Source of the DNA: Craterostigma plantagineum
Taxonomy: Eukaryota; Streptophyta; Magnoliopsida; Lamiales; Linderniaceae
DNA: 64,000 nt
Assembly (NCBI GenBank): GCA_027422505.1
Contig: JAPQWV010000635.1
Location: 124,001 to 188,000 of the forward strand
Direction of reading: 5' to 3'
Shown here piece by piece: positions 42,715-53,892 of the stretch. Position numbers and translations under genes: made by a program. Under the pieces are notes generated by a model. The model was given only the letters and a program-made list of their open reading frames with translations. It ran no database searches and was not told where the DNA came from. Each line of letters opens with the position of its first letter. Position 1 is the first letter of the stretch.

Positions 42715-45700
42715 CTAGCTTGAACTCGAAGGCGCGGAGATTCCTTCGAAGGACATTCGATCAGCTATAGCATCAATGAGCTTCGCGAACTTGGATCGGC
42801 AGAGAGGATCTTCTTCCGAAAGGATGCGGCAAATCCTCATGAGTTTGTCTTGGATGATGGTGAGCGTCCCATCCGAGAACTTTGCCACTTCGGAGCAGCG
42901 CATCAGACTCATCTTTCCCTTGTAGTTCGAGTAGGCGACCGCCGGATCGTCTCCGTCGATCACATCGCCTTCTCGGTAGTCGTCTGCGTCTTGAAAGATG
43001 GGCGAGTCAGATTCACCTTCTTCAGGTTGTGTTCCACCACCATCTGCAGATCGTGGGTGGCGAAGAATCTGACCTGTCGGAGCATGTGGCGCTTGAGAGC
43101 CACATATCCCATGGTGACCGGTTCAGCACGTACGAGATGTCCAGAACTTCTGAGGACGAGTCTGAACTGTTTCATGGATTCCAGCATGCTGTATAGGTCA
43201 CCCAGGCGCAGAAACTTGAAGTCCGCCTCACAGACTTCACTGTAGCTCTCATCCTGCCTCATTACTGTGAAGACTGGGTAGTGGACAGGTCCTTTCGACT
43301 CTTGGCGGAGGTCAGTGACTTTGCAGATGGGGGCCCGATTCATTTCCAGAGCGATGTTTTCCTCATCGGATAGCGTCCTCTTTGTGCACTTGTTGCAAAG
43401 AAGGCTCCATCGATAGAGCTTCTTCTTTTCCTCGCTCCAATTTTTGATGTTCATCAGCTCATATTCATCGAAGGTTGTGATGATCTACTCCTTGCGCCGC
43501 CAGATCCTCTTCCTGATCTCTTCTTGAAACGGCGCGGTGATCTTTTTGTTTTCCCACGGTGCTTCCGGTATATCCACCGTGGGCACATCCGTTTGAGCAG
43601 CAGGAGCCTCAGTTTGCTCGCTTGGAATTGTAGGATGTTCTCGAGCTCGGCAGGTTCAGCGTCGTACTCCTCTCGGTTCTCGTCGTCTGCGGTGTTGATC
43701 AGCGTGAGCGAGACTTCCTTTAGCAGACGTCGAGCGTTTTCCACCAACTTCCTGGCTGCTACTGCATCGGCGGGTGTGTACAGCCATTCATCGTTGAAGA
43801 TGTAGGCCTCGATCTCGTTTTGTGCGCAGTAGACGTCCTCGGAAGCCAGATTGGAATCGATATCGAGAGGGGTATGGCTATGTGGTGGTGAGGGTGTTGC
43901 GTCGGAGGAGTTTGTGGATTGTGAGGATTTTTGTGGTGGAGATTCTGGTGGTTCGGTTGAGGTAATGGTTTTGGCGAGGATGATTTGGGTGACGGGTGGT
44001 GTGGATGTGGTGGTGGCCTCTAACGTCGATATGACAGTTAGAGGTTCCGAGATGGTGGGTGGAGACTGTGTGGAGGTGGTCTCTAACGTCGATGTGACGA
44101 TTAGAGTTTCGGAGACGGTAATGGGTGGTGGTGAGGGTGATTTGGTTAGTGGCTCAGGGTAAACAAGGTGGGATTTTTGGCTAGTGGGGTGTGAGGTTTC
44201 TGTTGCGAGCGTCGTTTCAGGTCCAGAGGAGGAGGGCGGCGTCGATTGCATGAGTCCTTGGGATTGTGAGCTCAGTTGCCTATTCTCCCCCTCGCGGCGA
44301 TCTTGATCATCGTCTTGATCGTCGCGCCTGATCCCGCTAGATTCGCCTTGAGCACGGCAGGTCATTGGTTGAGTCATAATGTCCTTCATTTGCCGTTCCT
44401 CCTCGTCAAGTTCCGTCATGGATTCGAATCGGGCTCTGAGGATGTAGAAGAGCTCCTTGGCGGAAATGGAGGAGAGAACAGTGTCTGCGTCCGTATGTTG
44501 CATGGGTGGTGGCGTCTCCGGGGCCACACCTTTGCCTTTGTCGACGGTGGACGCATCGAGACGCGCGTAAACTTTATCGAGGATAGACGCCTCAAGAGTC
44601 TTTGCAAACTCTTGAAGACGAGTCTTTAACGCGGTCTCAGTCACGAACTGGGGTAAGTTTAACAAGTTGGAATCACGAAGAAATCCAACTGTCACCGAAT
44701 CGGAGAAGATAGCCGATCGGCCACCCGTTTGCACAGGACGGGAAAAGACGGGGTCACTCAGACTTCCCGTTGGCATCATCGATGAGACAGACTCAATCGA
44801 ATGATGGCCTAGGCTTACGGTTGTTGTGATATTGGCCGTGCTAGGTCTTCCGCTCTCAGTCACAGAGACATCATCGAGCGTTCTGACAGAGTCACGAAGA
44901 CTCTGTGGTGCGGTAGAAGGTGTATGTGTCCTAGAAACGTATGAAACTATGGGGAGTGAGGGCACTATACTCGATGTGAATGAAGAGAATGCAGTCTGAG
45001 GCGAGGGACTGCTTGTTTCAACATCGACCATCTCCAAGTGGGATGTCGATGGTATACGTGGCTCCTCATGGAATGAAGTACCTTCCTGTAGAGAGGAAGA
45101 TAAGTGGGTTGGTGGGGTCGTTTGCGTGGTTGAGCCAGATGCCATGTCTTCTACTCGGGAGGTGAACACATCACCTCCTGTACCTATTGGTTCGGCTCGG
45201 CTTATCTGTGGCTGAGGAGGTCGATCGTGTTTTTTGTTTCGATCGACGCTCCGTGGGGCGGCTTACGTCATCCTCACGCGATCGTTTTTTCAGAACGCAG
45301 GTGGAAGAGGATGCGGCACGACTCGATGACTTTTTGGAGGTGGTGGTGGGGTTTTGGCTAGTCCCGGGGATAGGAGAATGGGGTTGATCTGCGCCGTAGG
45401 AACAGTGGTTAGAGGTCGGGGGCTTTCGCGGAATGTGGCGGTTGTGGCGCGATATTCTCGGACGTGCGGATTTGACTGGTCTGCATAGGCGAGAACTTCG
45501 TCCGGAATTATCATTGCGTGTCGATCCTTCGCCGGAGTGTTTTTCTTGGCGAACTTCTTGACAGTGGGGATGAGGAAGTGTTCCGCTGCCGGCCGGATGC
45601 GAATGTTGGTGGAGTGCAGGCGGAAATGTTTGATGAGAGCTGGGAGCCACCGCATGTAAGGGACGAAGCGGTTTGTGACTCCCTTGGCGACTTCCCGGTC

Positions 45701-46399
45701 GCGACGTTGGATCATTGAGACGAGATCCATCCAGTCGGCGTAGTTGTACTTGCGGTTGTGGGCGATGCCGGTGAGGATGGTGAGGATTTGGAAGTTTCCG
45801 CGGTCCTGACCAGCATGCTTCCCTGACATGCATTTGTTCACCAGCAAGTACAGTGTTCGCCAGGGTTGAGGTAGATTGCGGGTGGTGACTTCACTGAGGA
45901 CAAGTGGGCCCTTCTTCTTCTTGTTATCTGGTTGATAGCCCAGTCTGTCAATGTCTTCAATGAGTTGTTCGTGCGTCGGTAGTGGATCGTAGGGTGAGTA
46001 GACTGGGAGTTGAAGCACTTCTTGGACTATCTTGCGGGTGAGGACCACCGTTTCTTGATCGATTTTGGCGGATAAGGTTTTGGCAAGATGGAGTGGTCCA
46101 GCTATTTGCAACGTATGCCAGAATTGTTGAAGATACACTTGTGCTTCTGGCTCGCCATGAGTGAGGGCGTGGCGAAGTGGGTGCCCTTTGAGGATTTCTA
46201 TAATGACGGGGGCATCGCAATGAAAGCTGTTCAAGTCCACCATGTAGTTGTTGGGAATCAAGGCCGCCCATTGACTTATTGGGAAGATCTGCTCGGGTGG
46301 TGGAACATAGGTACGCGTGTTGAGTTCGATGCGAGCGACGTCCCTTTGGATTGCAGCCGCCTCAAGCGCTTCAAGTGTACCTTGATCTTTGTTAGTCAT
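42715..46399 (-). pseudogene. Extra reading-frame region downstream of Copia pol (env-like position), frameshifted
   Basis: Consecutive minus-strand frames: 46399-45290, 45833-45171, 45169-43454, 43454-42960 and 42963-42715. The first (VPPPEQIFPISQWAALIPNN, PWRTLYLLVNKCMSGK) has a globular look. The second ends basic (SKQKTRSTSSATDK). The third (571 aa) is Ser/Thr/Pro-rich. The fourth (IKNWSEEKKKLYRWSLLC, FRLVLRSSGHLVRAEP) and fifth (AVAYSNYKGKMSL) look globular again. The pieces probably derive from one long frame of about 1,200 codons, now broken at three or four points. Its position matches the 'env-like' frame of Sireviruses, but I see no clear signal peptide or transmembrane segment. Function unknown. 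Confidence 0.75.
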
Positions 46400-46419
46400 A
46401 TCTGTACTCGACAGTAATT

Positions 46420-48364
46420 GTAAAATGATTAGTACTGACTAAGTTGCGAAAATGATAAAACGAAACATAGAATTGCCCAAACATATATAAAAAAAATCAA
46501 ATTAAAGCTAATTTAGAGTTTTTTTTTGAAATAGTTGTTAAGATTGAATGATTGTCATGTGATAAAATTCGCTAAGCATAACACATAGTCATGTCAAGAA
46601 AATTTTCGCATTTTGTGTAAAAGTTCGCATGTAATGAAAATTTCGCAGATTATAACACGTAGACATGACGAGAAATTTTTCGCATATTGTGTAATGGAAA
46701 ATTCGCATATCAAGGAAAAGTTTCGCAGATAGAGAAAATTTTCGCATGTTGTGTAAAAGTTCGCATGTAATGGAAAATTCGCCAAGTGTAACACGTAGAA
46801 ATTTTCGCACGTACTGTTACTTTTCGCATATCAGGGAAATTTCGCAGATAGAGAATCGCATGTTGTGTAAAAGTTCGCATGTAATGGAAAATTTGCTAAG
46901 TGTAATATGTAGATTTTTTCGCACGTAATGTTACTTTTCGCATATCAAGGGAATTTCGCAGATAGAGAAAATTTTTGCATGTATTAGGAAATTCGCAAGT
47001 GATAGCACATAGACATGTCGTGAGAAATTTTCGCAGATTGAGTAAAATTTCGCAAGTATGGAAAATTTTCGCAAGTTAAGAAATCTCGCAAGTTGTCCAA
47101 ATTTTTCTCATGTTATATGAAAGTTTCGCGGAAGAAAAAGCTTTGTGGATTGAGAAACTTTTGTTTCACTGTGGTTGCGAAATAGTGAAGATGCGAAAAT
47201 ATGTAATATGAAGTGATGTGTTCTGAGAATTTCGCGGGGCAAAACTCACTGTAGCAGAAAAAGTTTTGGCGTGAGGGAAAAAGATTTTCTAGGATAAACT
47301 TTCGCGGGACTCCACATGCTGTAGCAGCGAAAAAAAAGGTTTTAACACATGTAAATTCTCGGGTGAAAGTTTTCACAGGACCTTAGTCACTGAAGCAGTG
47401 AAAATTTTAACGTTAGAAATTTCTCGGATAAAATTTCGCGGGACCTCACTCACTGTAGTGCAAGAAATTTCGCAGATAAAATAAAAGTTTCGCGGGGCTT
47501 ATCTCACTGTAGCAGCGAAATTTAACGATTAAAGCATTTTCTGAAGAACACAGTGCGAAAACGTGCGAAACGACGCAATGATTTTTTGCCTTAGACCTAC
47601 TCAAATCTTAACTAAAATGCAATAATCTGGACTCAATCGACTCGAAATCGAATGGGCAGTGCATATTTGGGGGTATTAAACGCCAAAAACCTAACATGCG
47701 TTCGATTCAGAGCCGAGAAAAATTAATCCTAACCTAACAGATTTAATCAAAACGGGGCAAAACAGGATAAAATGAACGGAACTTGGTTTATTAGAGGTGT
47801 ATTCATACCGAAAAGCTGATTTTGAGGACGGAGAATGCAGATAAACGGATTTCGAATGCAGATTGGACGACGACGACGTTGCGAGGAGTTGCGAAATTTT
47901 GAAAAGAGGGGTTGCGAAATTTTTGAATTTTCTCGGGAATTTTAGGATTGTGAAAGAAAACGTTAAGGGTTTTGGGGTTTTAGGGTTTTTGTGACTGTTC
48001 ATGCGAATTTTGAGTTAATGGTCCGAAATCTCGTGGGCTTGGTCAAACGTCAGCTGAGCTGAATTTCGCGGGCTTGGTCAAAGTTGGGTCCAATTGAAGT
48101 TCAATTGGTCCAATTTTGCCCCCTTTTTGACCAGAAAATTAAGAATTCAACCCAAAACATTTTAATTGGTCCAATTTTGACTCAGTTTGACCAAACTTTA
48201 AAATTTCAACCCAAATTAAAAATTCAACCCAAAACATTTTAATTGGTCCAATTTTGACTCAGTTTGACCAAACTTTAAAATTTCAACCCAATTTAATTTT
48301 CTTTTTTAATTAATCAGAAACTCCCCCTTAATCTAAAACTCCCCTTTTGAAAAAAATGGAAAAA
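46420..48364 (-). repeat. Spacer between pol and the extra frame, with TTTCGCA/TTTCGCGG motifs
   Basis: 46570-47530 contains more than thirty AATTTTCGCA, TTTCGCAG and TTTCGCGGG words separated by 10-40 bases. CACTGTAGCAG also recurs near 47240, 47320, 47445 and 47505. 48090-48300 has a tandem repeat (AATTGGTCCAATTTTGACTC, AGTTTGACCAAACTTTAAAA). No coding block. Confidence 0.8.
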
Positions 48365-50931
48365 TCAGACGCTCCCCCTTAATCGAAAACTCCCCTTCAA
48401 AAGACATAATTCAGAAGACACATAGAAAATGGAGTGAAGTGGAAAAGAAAATATGTACACTTTATCAAAGTTCATGTAGGGTCGATTGACATCCAACGGT
48501 TTTGTGAAAATGTCGGCCAGTTGATCTTCGGTTGTGACGTAGTGTAATTCAATCGTCCCTTGTTCGACATGTTCTTTGATGAAGTGGTGACGAATATCTA
48601 TGTGTTTCGTTCTCGAGTGATGAACCGGATTACTCGTCATCGCAATAGCACTTTTTGAGTCACAATAAATGGGAATTTTATCAACATGAAAATTAAAATC
48701 TCGTAGTTGGGTTCTCATCCACAAAAGCTGTGAACAGCAACTAGCGGCGGCGACATATTCTGCCTCCGTCGATGAAGTTGAGACACAGTTTTGTTTTCGA
48801 GACGACCAACATACGAGTTTACCGCCCAAGAAGTGTGCAGCTCCAGAGGTGCTTTTTCGGTCCATCTTGCATCCTGCGTAATCCGAGTCAGAGAATCCAA
48901 CCAGTTTGAAGTCTGATCGAGTGGGGTACCACAAACCCAGATTGGGTGTTCCTTTGAGATAGCGGAGAATCCTTTTGACGGCAGTGAAATGGGATTCCTT
49001 CGGTGTTGCCTGAAAGCGAGCGCAGATTCCTGTCGAGAGAACAATATCCGGTCGACTAGCAGTGAGGTATAAAAGAGAGCCTATTATCCCTCGATAGACG
49101 GTTTGATCAACGGGAGCACCAGATGGGTCCGCATCGGGTCGGCCAGAGGGTGACATAGGTGTAGCAGCAGTCTTCGCATCCTTCATTCCATATTTTTCGA
49201 GGATGTCATGAATGTATTTGGACTGATTGATGAAGATTCCGTCGGGGAGTTGCTTTACTTGAAGACCAAGAAAGAAATTCAGCTCGCCCATCATACTCAT
49301 TTCGAATTTCTCTTTCATCAATTCTGCGAACTCTCCACACAGTTGTGGTTCAGTCGATCCAAAAATGATGTCATCGACATAAATCTGTACAATCATGATG
49401 TCCGGGCCACTTCGCTTGGTGAAGAGAGTTGTATCCAAAGATCTTTTCTTGAAACCAGACTGAACAAGGAAGTCTGAAAGGACGTCATACCAAGCTCGGG
49501 GAGCCTGTTTTAGTCCGTAAAGGGCCTTGTAGAGTCGATATACGTGATGAGGAAACTCTTCGCTCAAGAACCCTTCAGGTTGATCAACGTACACTTCTTC
49601 TTTGAGAAATCCATTCAGAAATGCAGTCTTCACGTCCATTTGGTAGACTTTAAAGTTTTTGTGAGCAGCAAAGGCAAGAAAAATTCGTATGGCTTCGATC
49701 CTGGCAACTGGGGCGAAAGTTTCATCGTAGTCGATGCCTTCTTGTTGGTTGTACCCCTTAGCCACAAGTCTTGCTTTATTGCGGATAACAACACCGTACA
49801 TCCTTTTTGTTCTTGAAGATCCACTTTGTGCCGATAATGGATCTATTGTGAGGTCGTGGTACGAGTTCCCAAACTTGTAAACGTTCAAACTGATTTATTT
49901 CCTCCTGCATTGCAATCAGCCAATCAGGATCGTTGAGAGCTTCAGCTGCTCGTGATGGTTCTACTTGACTGAGATAGCAAGCAAACAGACTTTCATTCAT
50001 TGTAGCCGAACGTGTCGAGACACCAGATGTGGGATCCCCAATAATCTGATCTGTTGGATGAGAGCGAGCCCAAAGTGGTATATTGGTCTGAGGTGACATA
50101 GAAATCACTGAGCTTCTTGTTCTTAAATTCAGTTCCGTTGTCAGTTCTGATAATCTGAACCTTTTGTTGATGAAGGGTTTGGGACGTAACAACAAACTCG
50201 ATGATTATATCAGGAACTTCATCCTTTGTACGAATGAGTTTCGTCCCCGTATAGCGTGAGAAGTCGTCGACAATCACAAGAATGTACCGTCTTCCTCCGA
50301 GTGTAGCCGTAGGCATTGGGCCACATAGATCCATGTGTAAGAGCTCAAGGATGAGCTTAGAGGACAGTGTTTCCTTGGAGATGTGAGACGATCGCTTCAT
50401 CTTCCCCAATTCACAGACAGAGCAGAGGTGTTCCTTATGATATGTCAATTGGGGTAGACCGTTGACGAGATTATTCTGACGCAGTTTGTTGATAGTCTTG
50501 AAGTTGAGATGTGAAAGACGCCGGTGCCATAGATCGTTCAACTTGGGTGCGGCTCGAGAGAGAAGGCATATAGGTCGAGAGGTCGTAAGATTGAGTACGT
50601 AAAGGTGAGACGTGCGCGTTCCAGAAAGAAGAGGCTGTCCCGAGGCATCTATAATGCTGCAGATGTCAGATTCGAAGAGAACCTTGTATCCTTTGTCGCA
50701 GAAACGACCAATGCTGAAGAGATTGTAGCTCAAACCCTCGACATAAGAGATGCCCTTAATTGTCAGCTTGTCATGGACGAGATCACCAGTTCCGAGAATT
50801 GGCGCCATTTGACTGTTTCCGAAGGAGACCCTTCCGAGATAGCGCTCGGAGAAGTTGCTCAACAGCTCCTTGTTCCCCGTCATGTGTGTGGAGCAACCCG
50901 AGTCTAGATACCACACATGACAGACCTGCAA
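48365..50931 (-). pseudogene. Copia pol: protease, truncated integrase, RT and RNase H
   Basis: Frame 50931-49993: protease (WYLDSGCSTHMTG), integrase zinc finger (LWHRRLSHLNF, CSVCELGK) and core with Asp in LLHMDLCGP and Asp in RTDNGTEF. Near 50100 the core's Glu and everything after it are missing: a deletion joins directly to sequence just before RT. Frame 50195-49776 gives [16 protein letters not shown] and TKWIFKNK; a frameshift near 49808 leads to frame 49888-48365 with RT ([24 protein letters not shown] in [11 protein letters not shown]) and RNase H ([37 protein letters not shown]). It copies RNA to DNA but could not integrate by itself. Confidence 0.93.
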
Positions 50932-50934
50932 TCA

Positions 50935-51840
50935 TCAGCAAACATTGGGTCCCCGTTTACGGACGGGACCTTCTTGTGATACAAGTAAAATTTTCATGTG
51001 CTTAATGGAAAATGTGGTTTCTAAATCAGATTGTGTCGGTTCTAATTTAGCTTTCCCTTTGTCATTTGTTTGATGAGGCGGGATTATGGTTTTTATAACC
51101 CATATTTTCCTATCTTGTGCTTGCATGTATGGAGCCTTATACATGAATTGGCGTGGGGGATGTGGTTGTCGTTTTCGTGCTTCGGTTTTGGTCGCCTTTG
51201 GCTTGCGAGCAGTCGGTGAGTTTGCGTTTGACGACGAGAGACGTTTACGCTTAACCTTAGGTTTAGGCGAGATGGGAGAATTCAAAGACGTAGTAGAGGA
51301 GGTTCGCTTGCGTGGTCGGAGTGTTGCCTGTTTATGTGTGTCATACTCATGAAAGCGTGGGAGAACAAAGTCATCGCAGCAGCACATAGACATAAGCTTG
51401 GTAAAAGAACGATAAGTTTTGGCAACATAATTGTCTACAACCTTAGGATATTGGGATTCAGTACATAGAGAAGAAAGACGAATATAGGATGGTCTTTTCT
51501 TCTTGTCATCGAAGAGCGGATTCTCCTTTATTTCATACGAACTCCCTTCCAGAGACGTCGAACTCACATTCCCTGTATCCATAAGAATACGAGAGTTAGT
51601 GTTAGAACATATGTCAGCTTCAGGAGACATCTTCACCGTCCTCTTACATGTACATGTTCGAGAATCGGGTACTTGACTCGACGTAGAGGGTTCGTTCGTA
51701 TTGTGAAATTGCTCTAGGGTAAAGATTTTGTTAAGTAGATCTTCTCGCTCTTTTGCAAAGGCTTTCCGTTCTAATTCTAGGGTTCGTTCTAGTTCTGCTA
51801 TGATCAGAAGTTTTTCTGGGACATAGATGTGAGAAAGTGC
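50935..51840 (-). pseudogene. Gag-pro linker of the Copia, bounded by in-frame stops
   Basis: On the minus strand it directly continues the gag frame after a single TAA (51843-51841), opening with a charged coiled-coil stretch (ELERTLELERKAFAKERED), then a basic Ser/Pro-rich linker (PISPKPKVKRKRLSSSN). It ends at TGA TGA (50937-50932), again in frame with the protease. So gag, linker and protease share one frame interrupted by TAA and by a TGA pair. These may be decay mutations or recoding sites. Confidence 0.75.
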
Positions 51841-53892
51841 TTATCGGAAAGCGATTTCCTGTTCTTCGGTTGGGAACTGAGACTTGATGTCTTCAGAGAG
51901 TGAAGGCTTTTTAGTCTTATCACTAGCATTCAATTCCGTGTAGTCGTATGCGATTTCTGCCCAAAGTATGTTCTGTTCCCTTTTTTCTTCTGACAGCACA
52001 GTGGAGGAGGATCTTACAAATGACATGAGCTGTGAGGGAGTACTCTTCCTCGTTTGTAGGAATGATGTACTGTACATGTTATACCTTTTAACAATTAGCG
52101 GCGTTGCATAGCAGTTGCTGGCCAGGCCGATTCCCATCCGGGCGTCGTAGAATTCTGTTTCAACTGGTTGGTTCAATAGGCATAAGATGTGTGCGGCCTT
52201 TTTTCTGAGGTGAAGTTGCTCTTCAAGTTCTTTCACCTTGCGGTATAGCCTAACTCTTTCCTTCGTAAGCAGTTCATATTGGGAGGCCGTCAGGAGGCGA
52301 GAAGTTTCACATGAACTGATGGCTAGTGTAGTTTCCTTAACCTTAGTCTCACTTAGTTTGTTCTTGCTTTGCAGACGTTTGACAAATGCTTCAGAGGCCA
52401 TTAGACGTTCGTTTGCGCAAGCGAGCTCTTCTACTTTTAAACTAAGTAAGGCATAGTTGTTTTCAAATTTTAGCTTTTCATCATAGTCCCTAGCGTCTAC
52501 GGTGGGTTTCTTAATGGCGTGTCGGTGATTAAAAACATCATCGAGTTGTGAGATTCGTACCTCAGACTCGGCGTTGGTGGGAGTCTTAGATGTGTTCTCA
52601 CCGATGTCAACCATCTCCTCGTCCTCGTCCTGTTCGACCAGCCTTGCCATGCAGCAATCTTCATCCTTAGGCTTCTTGTCTTCTGAAGTGTCGTTCACCC
52701 ACTCAGCCTCTTCGGTGAGAAGAACTTTCCCACTTTCCATTTTGCGGGTCAATCTGGCCTTACGGTCGTAGTAGCCAGAGTCCTTGACGCGTGGTGTGTG
52801 GCATTCCTTGGCAAAGTGGCCTGACTTTCCACATCGAAAGCACTTCACAGACTTCTGAGGTGTTGATTCCTCCTCTTTCTTTGTCGGCTTGGCTTCCTCC
52901 GTGGGGATGGTCTTTTTGGTGCCGCTATAGGTTCTTTGGCGATTGGAGGAGGATGAGGATTTTTTCCCGATCTTCTTTGAGACCAGCTTAGTGAGCATTG
53001 CCAGTTGCTTGCGTAGATCACGAAGATCTTCATCAGACTCTGTATCAGCTTCGGAGCCTGAAGAGATGTCAGATACAGTAGCTGGTAGCTTCCCTTTGTT
53101 CTGTTTGGTCTTAGTGGCGGACTGTTTGGTCTTAGTGGCGGAAGGTTGTTCATTGGTCTTGTTCGAGAGGAGGGCCAGTGGGTGGACTCGAGTGTTAGTG
53201 GACTGGGGTTGCAGGTAAGGAGCATAGGCTGACAGACTGTCATAGAGAGCATGGATGGAAGTGTTGGAGAGGTCCTTACTCTGAATCATCATCACGATTG
53301 CATTGCCCCAATGTGGTTTGAGGCTACCAAGGAAGCGGTTGTTGATATCGAATTTGTCCCTCGAGATCCTGGCTTTCTTGAGTTCATTGATGACCTTCAA
53401 GTATCGGAGGTATGTGTCACGCAGTTCCTCTCCTTTATAGGCCTGGAAGTGTTCATACTGCGAGAGACATGCTGATTTCCTCCCTTGGGTACTCTCAGTT
53501 GTGCCTGCCATAATTTCCACGAGTTCATCCCCTATTTCCTTAGCAGTTGTGCAGCACTCAATGTGAGCGTAGACCTCGTTTCCCATAGCTTGGAAGAGAT
53601 ATCCTTTGGCAGTCTCATCGGCCTGTACGCGAGCCTGTTCATCCTCATTAATGGGACCTCTTGGAGTGCGGCGTTCATCCATGGGAGGGTTTGCGTTTGG
53701 CTGTGCAGGGATGATTGTCCAGAACTGTGCTGGGCCGTTGAAGATGGAGTCCAGAAGGTATTGAGAGAGTGGTGCGCCTTTGTTCCTGATGAACGTGAGG
53801 AACCGGTTTGTCCATATGCTGTAGTCGCCTTGTCGCAGCATCGGAGGCCTGGTGTCGGAGTCCACTGTTGAGATGTCATTCGTGGTAGACAT
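51841..53892 (-). CDS. Copia Gag (Sirevirus-like, 683 aa)
   Basis: ATG at 53892. The N-terminal capsid region (LRQGDYSIWTNRFLTFIRNK, AKGYLFQAMGNEVYAHIE, YLRYLKVINELKKA) matches the DUF4219/UBN2-type Copia gag. A Lys-rich linker precedes the zinc knuckle CFRCGKSGHFAKEC at residues 351-364. The C-terminal third is predicted coiled coil (about 475-575: ENNYALLSLKVEELACANER, LLTKERVRLYRKVKELEEQL). A long gag with a C-terminal coiled coil is a Sirevirus trait. No internal break up to the TAA. Gag would form the particle that packages element RNA. Confidence 0.92.
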   Translation of the reverse strand: MSTTNDISTVDSDTRPPMLRQGDYSIWTNRFLTFIRNKGAPLSQYLLDSIFNGPAQFWTIIPAQPNANPPMDERRTPRGPINEDEQARVQADETAKGYLFQAMGNEVYAHIECCTTAKEIGDELVEIMAGTTESTQGRKSACLSQYEHFQAYKGEELRDTYLRYLKVINELKKARISRDKFDINNRFLGSLKPHWGNAIVMMIQSKDLSNTSIHALYDSLSAYAPYLQPQSTNTRVHPLALLSNKTNEQPSATKTKQSATKTKQNKGKLPATVSDISSGSEADTESDEDLRDLRKQLAMLTKLVSKKIGKKSSSSSNRQRTYSGTKKTIPTEEAKPTKKEEESTPQKSVKCFRCGKSGHFAKECHTPRVKDSGYYDRKARLTRKMESGKVLLTEEAEWVNDTSEDKKPKDEDCCMARLVEQDEDEEMVDIGENTSKTPTNAESEVRISQLDDVFNHRHAIKKPTVDARDYDEKLKFENNYALLSLKVEELACANERLMASEAFVKRLQSKNKLSETKVKETTLAISSCETSRLLTASQYELLTKERVRLYRKVKELEEQLHLRKKAAHILCLLNQPVETEFYDARMGIGLASNCYATPLIVKRYNMYSTSFLQTRKSTPSQLMSFVRSSSTVLSEEKREQNILWAEIAYDYTELNASDKTKKPSLSEDIKSQFPTEEQEIAFR

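Noticed and set aside
49208..49477. Plus-strand frames over the Copia RT
   Set aside because: Shadows of the well-supported minus-strand RT-RNase H frame.
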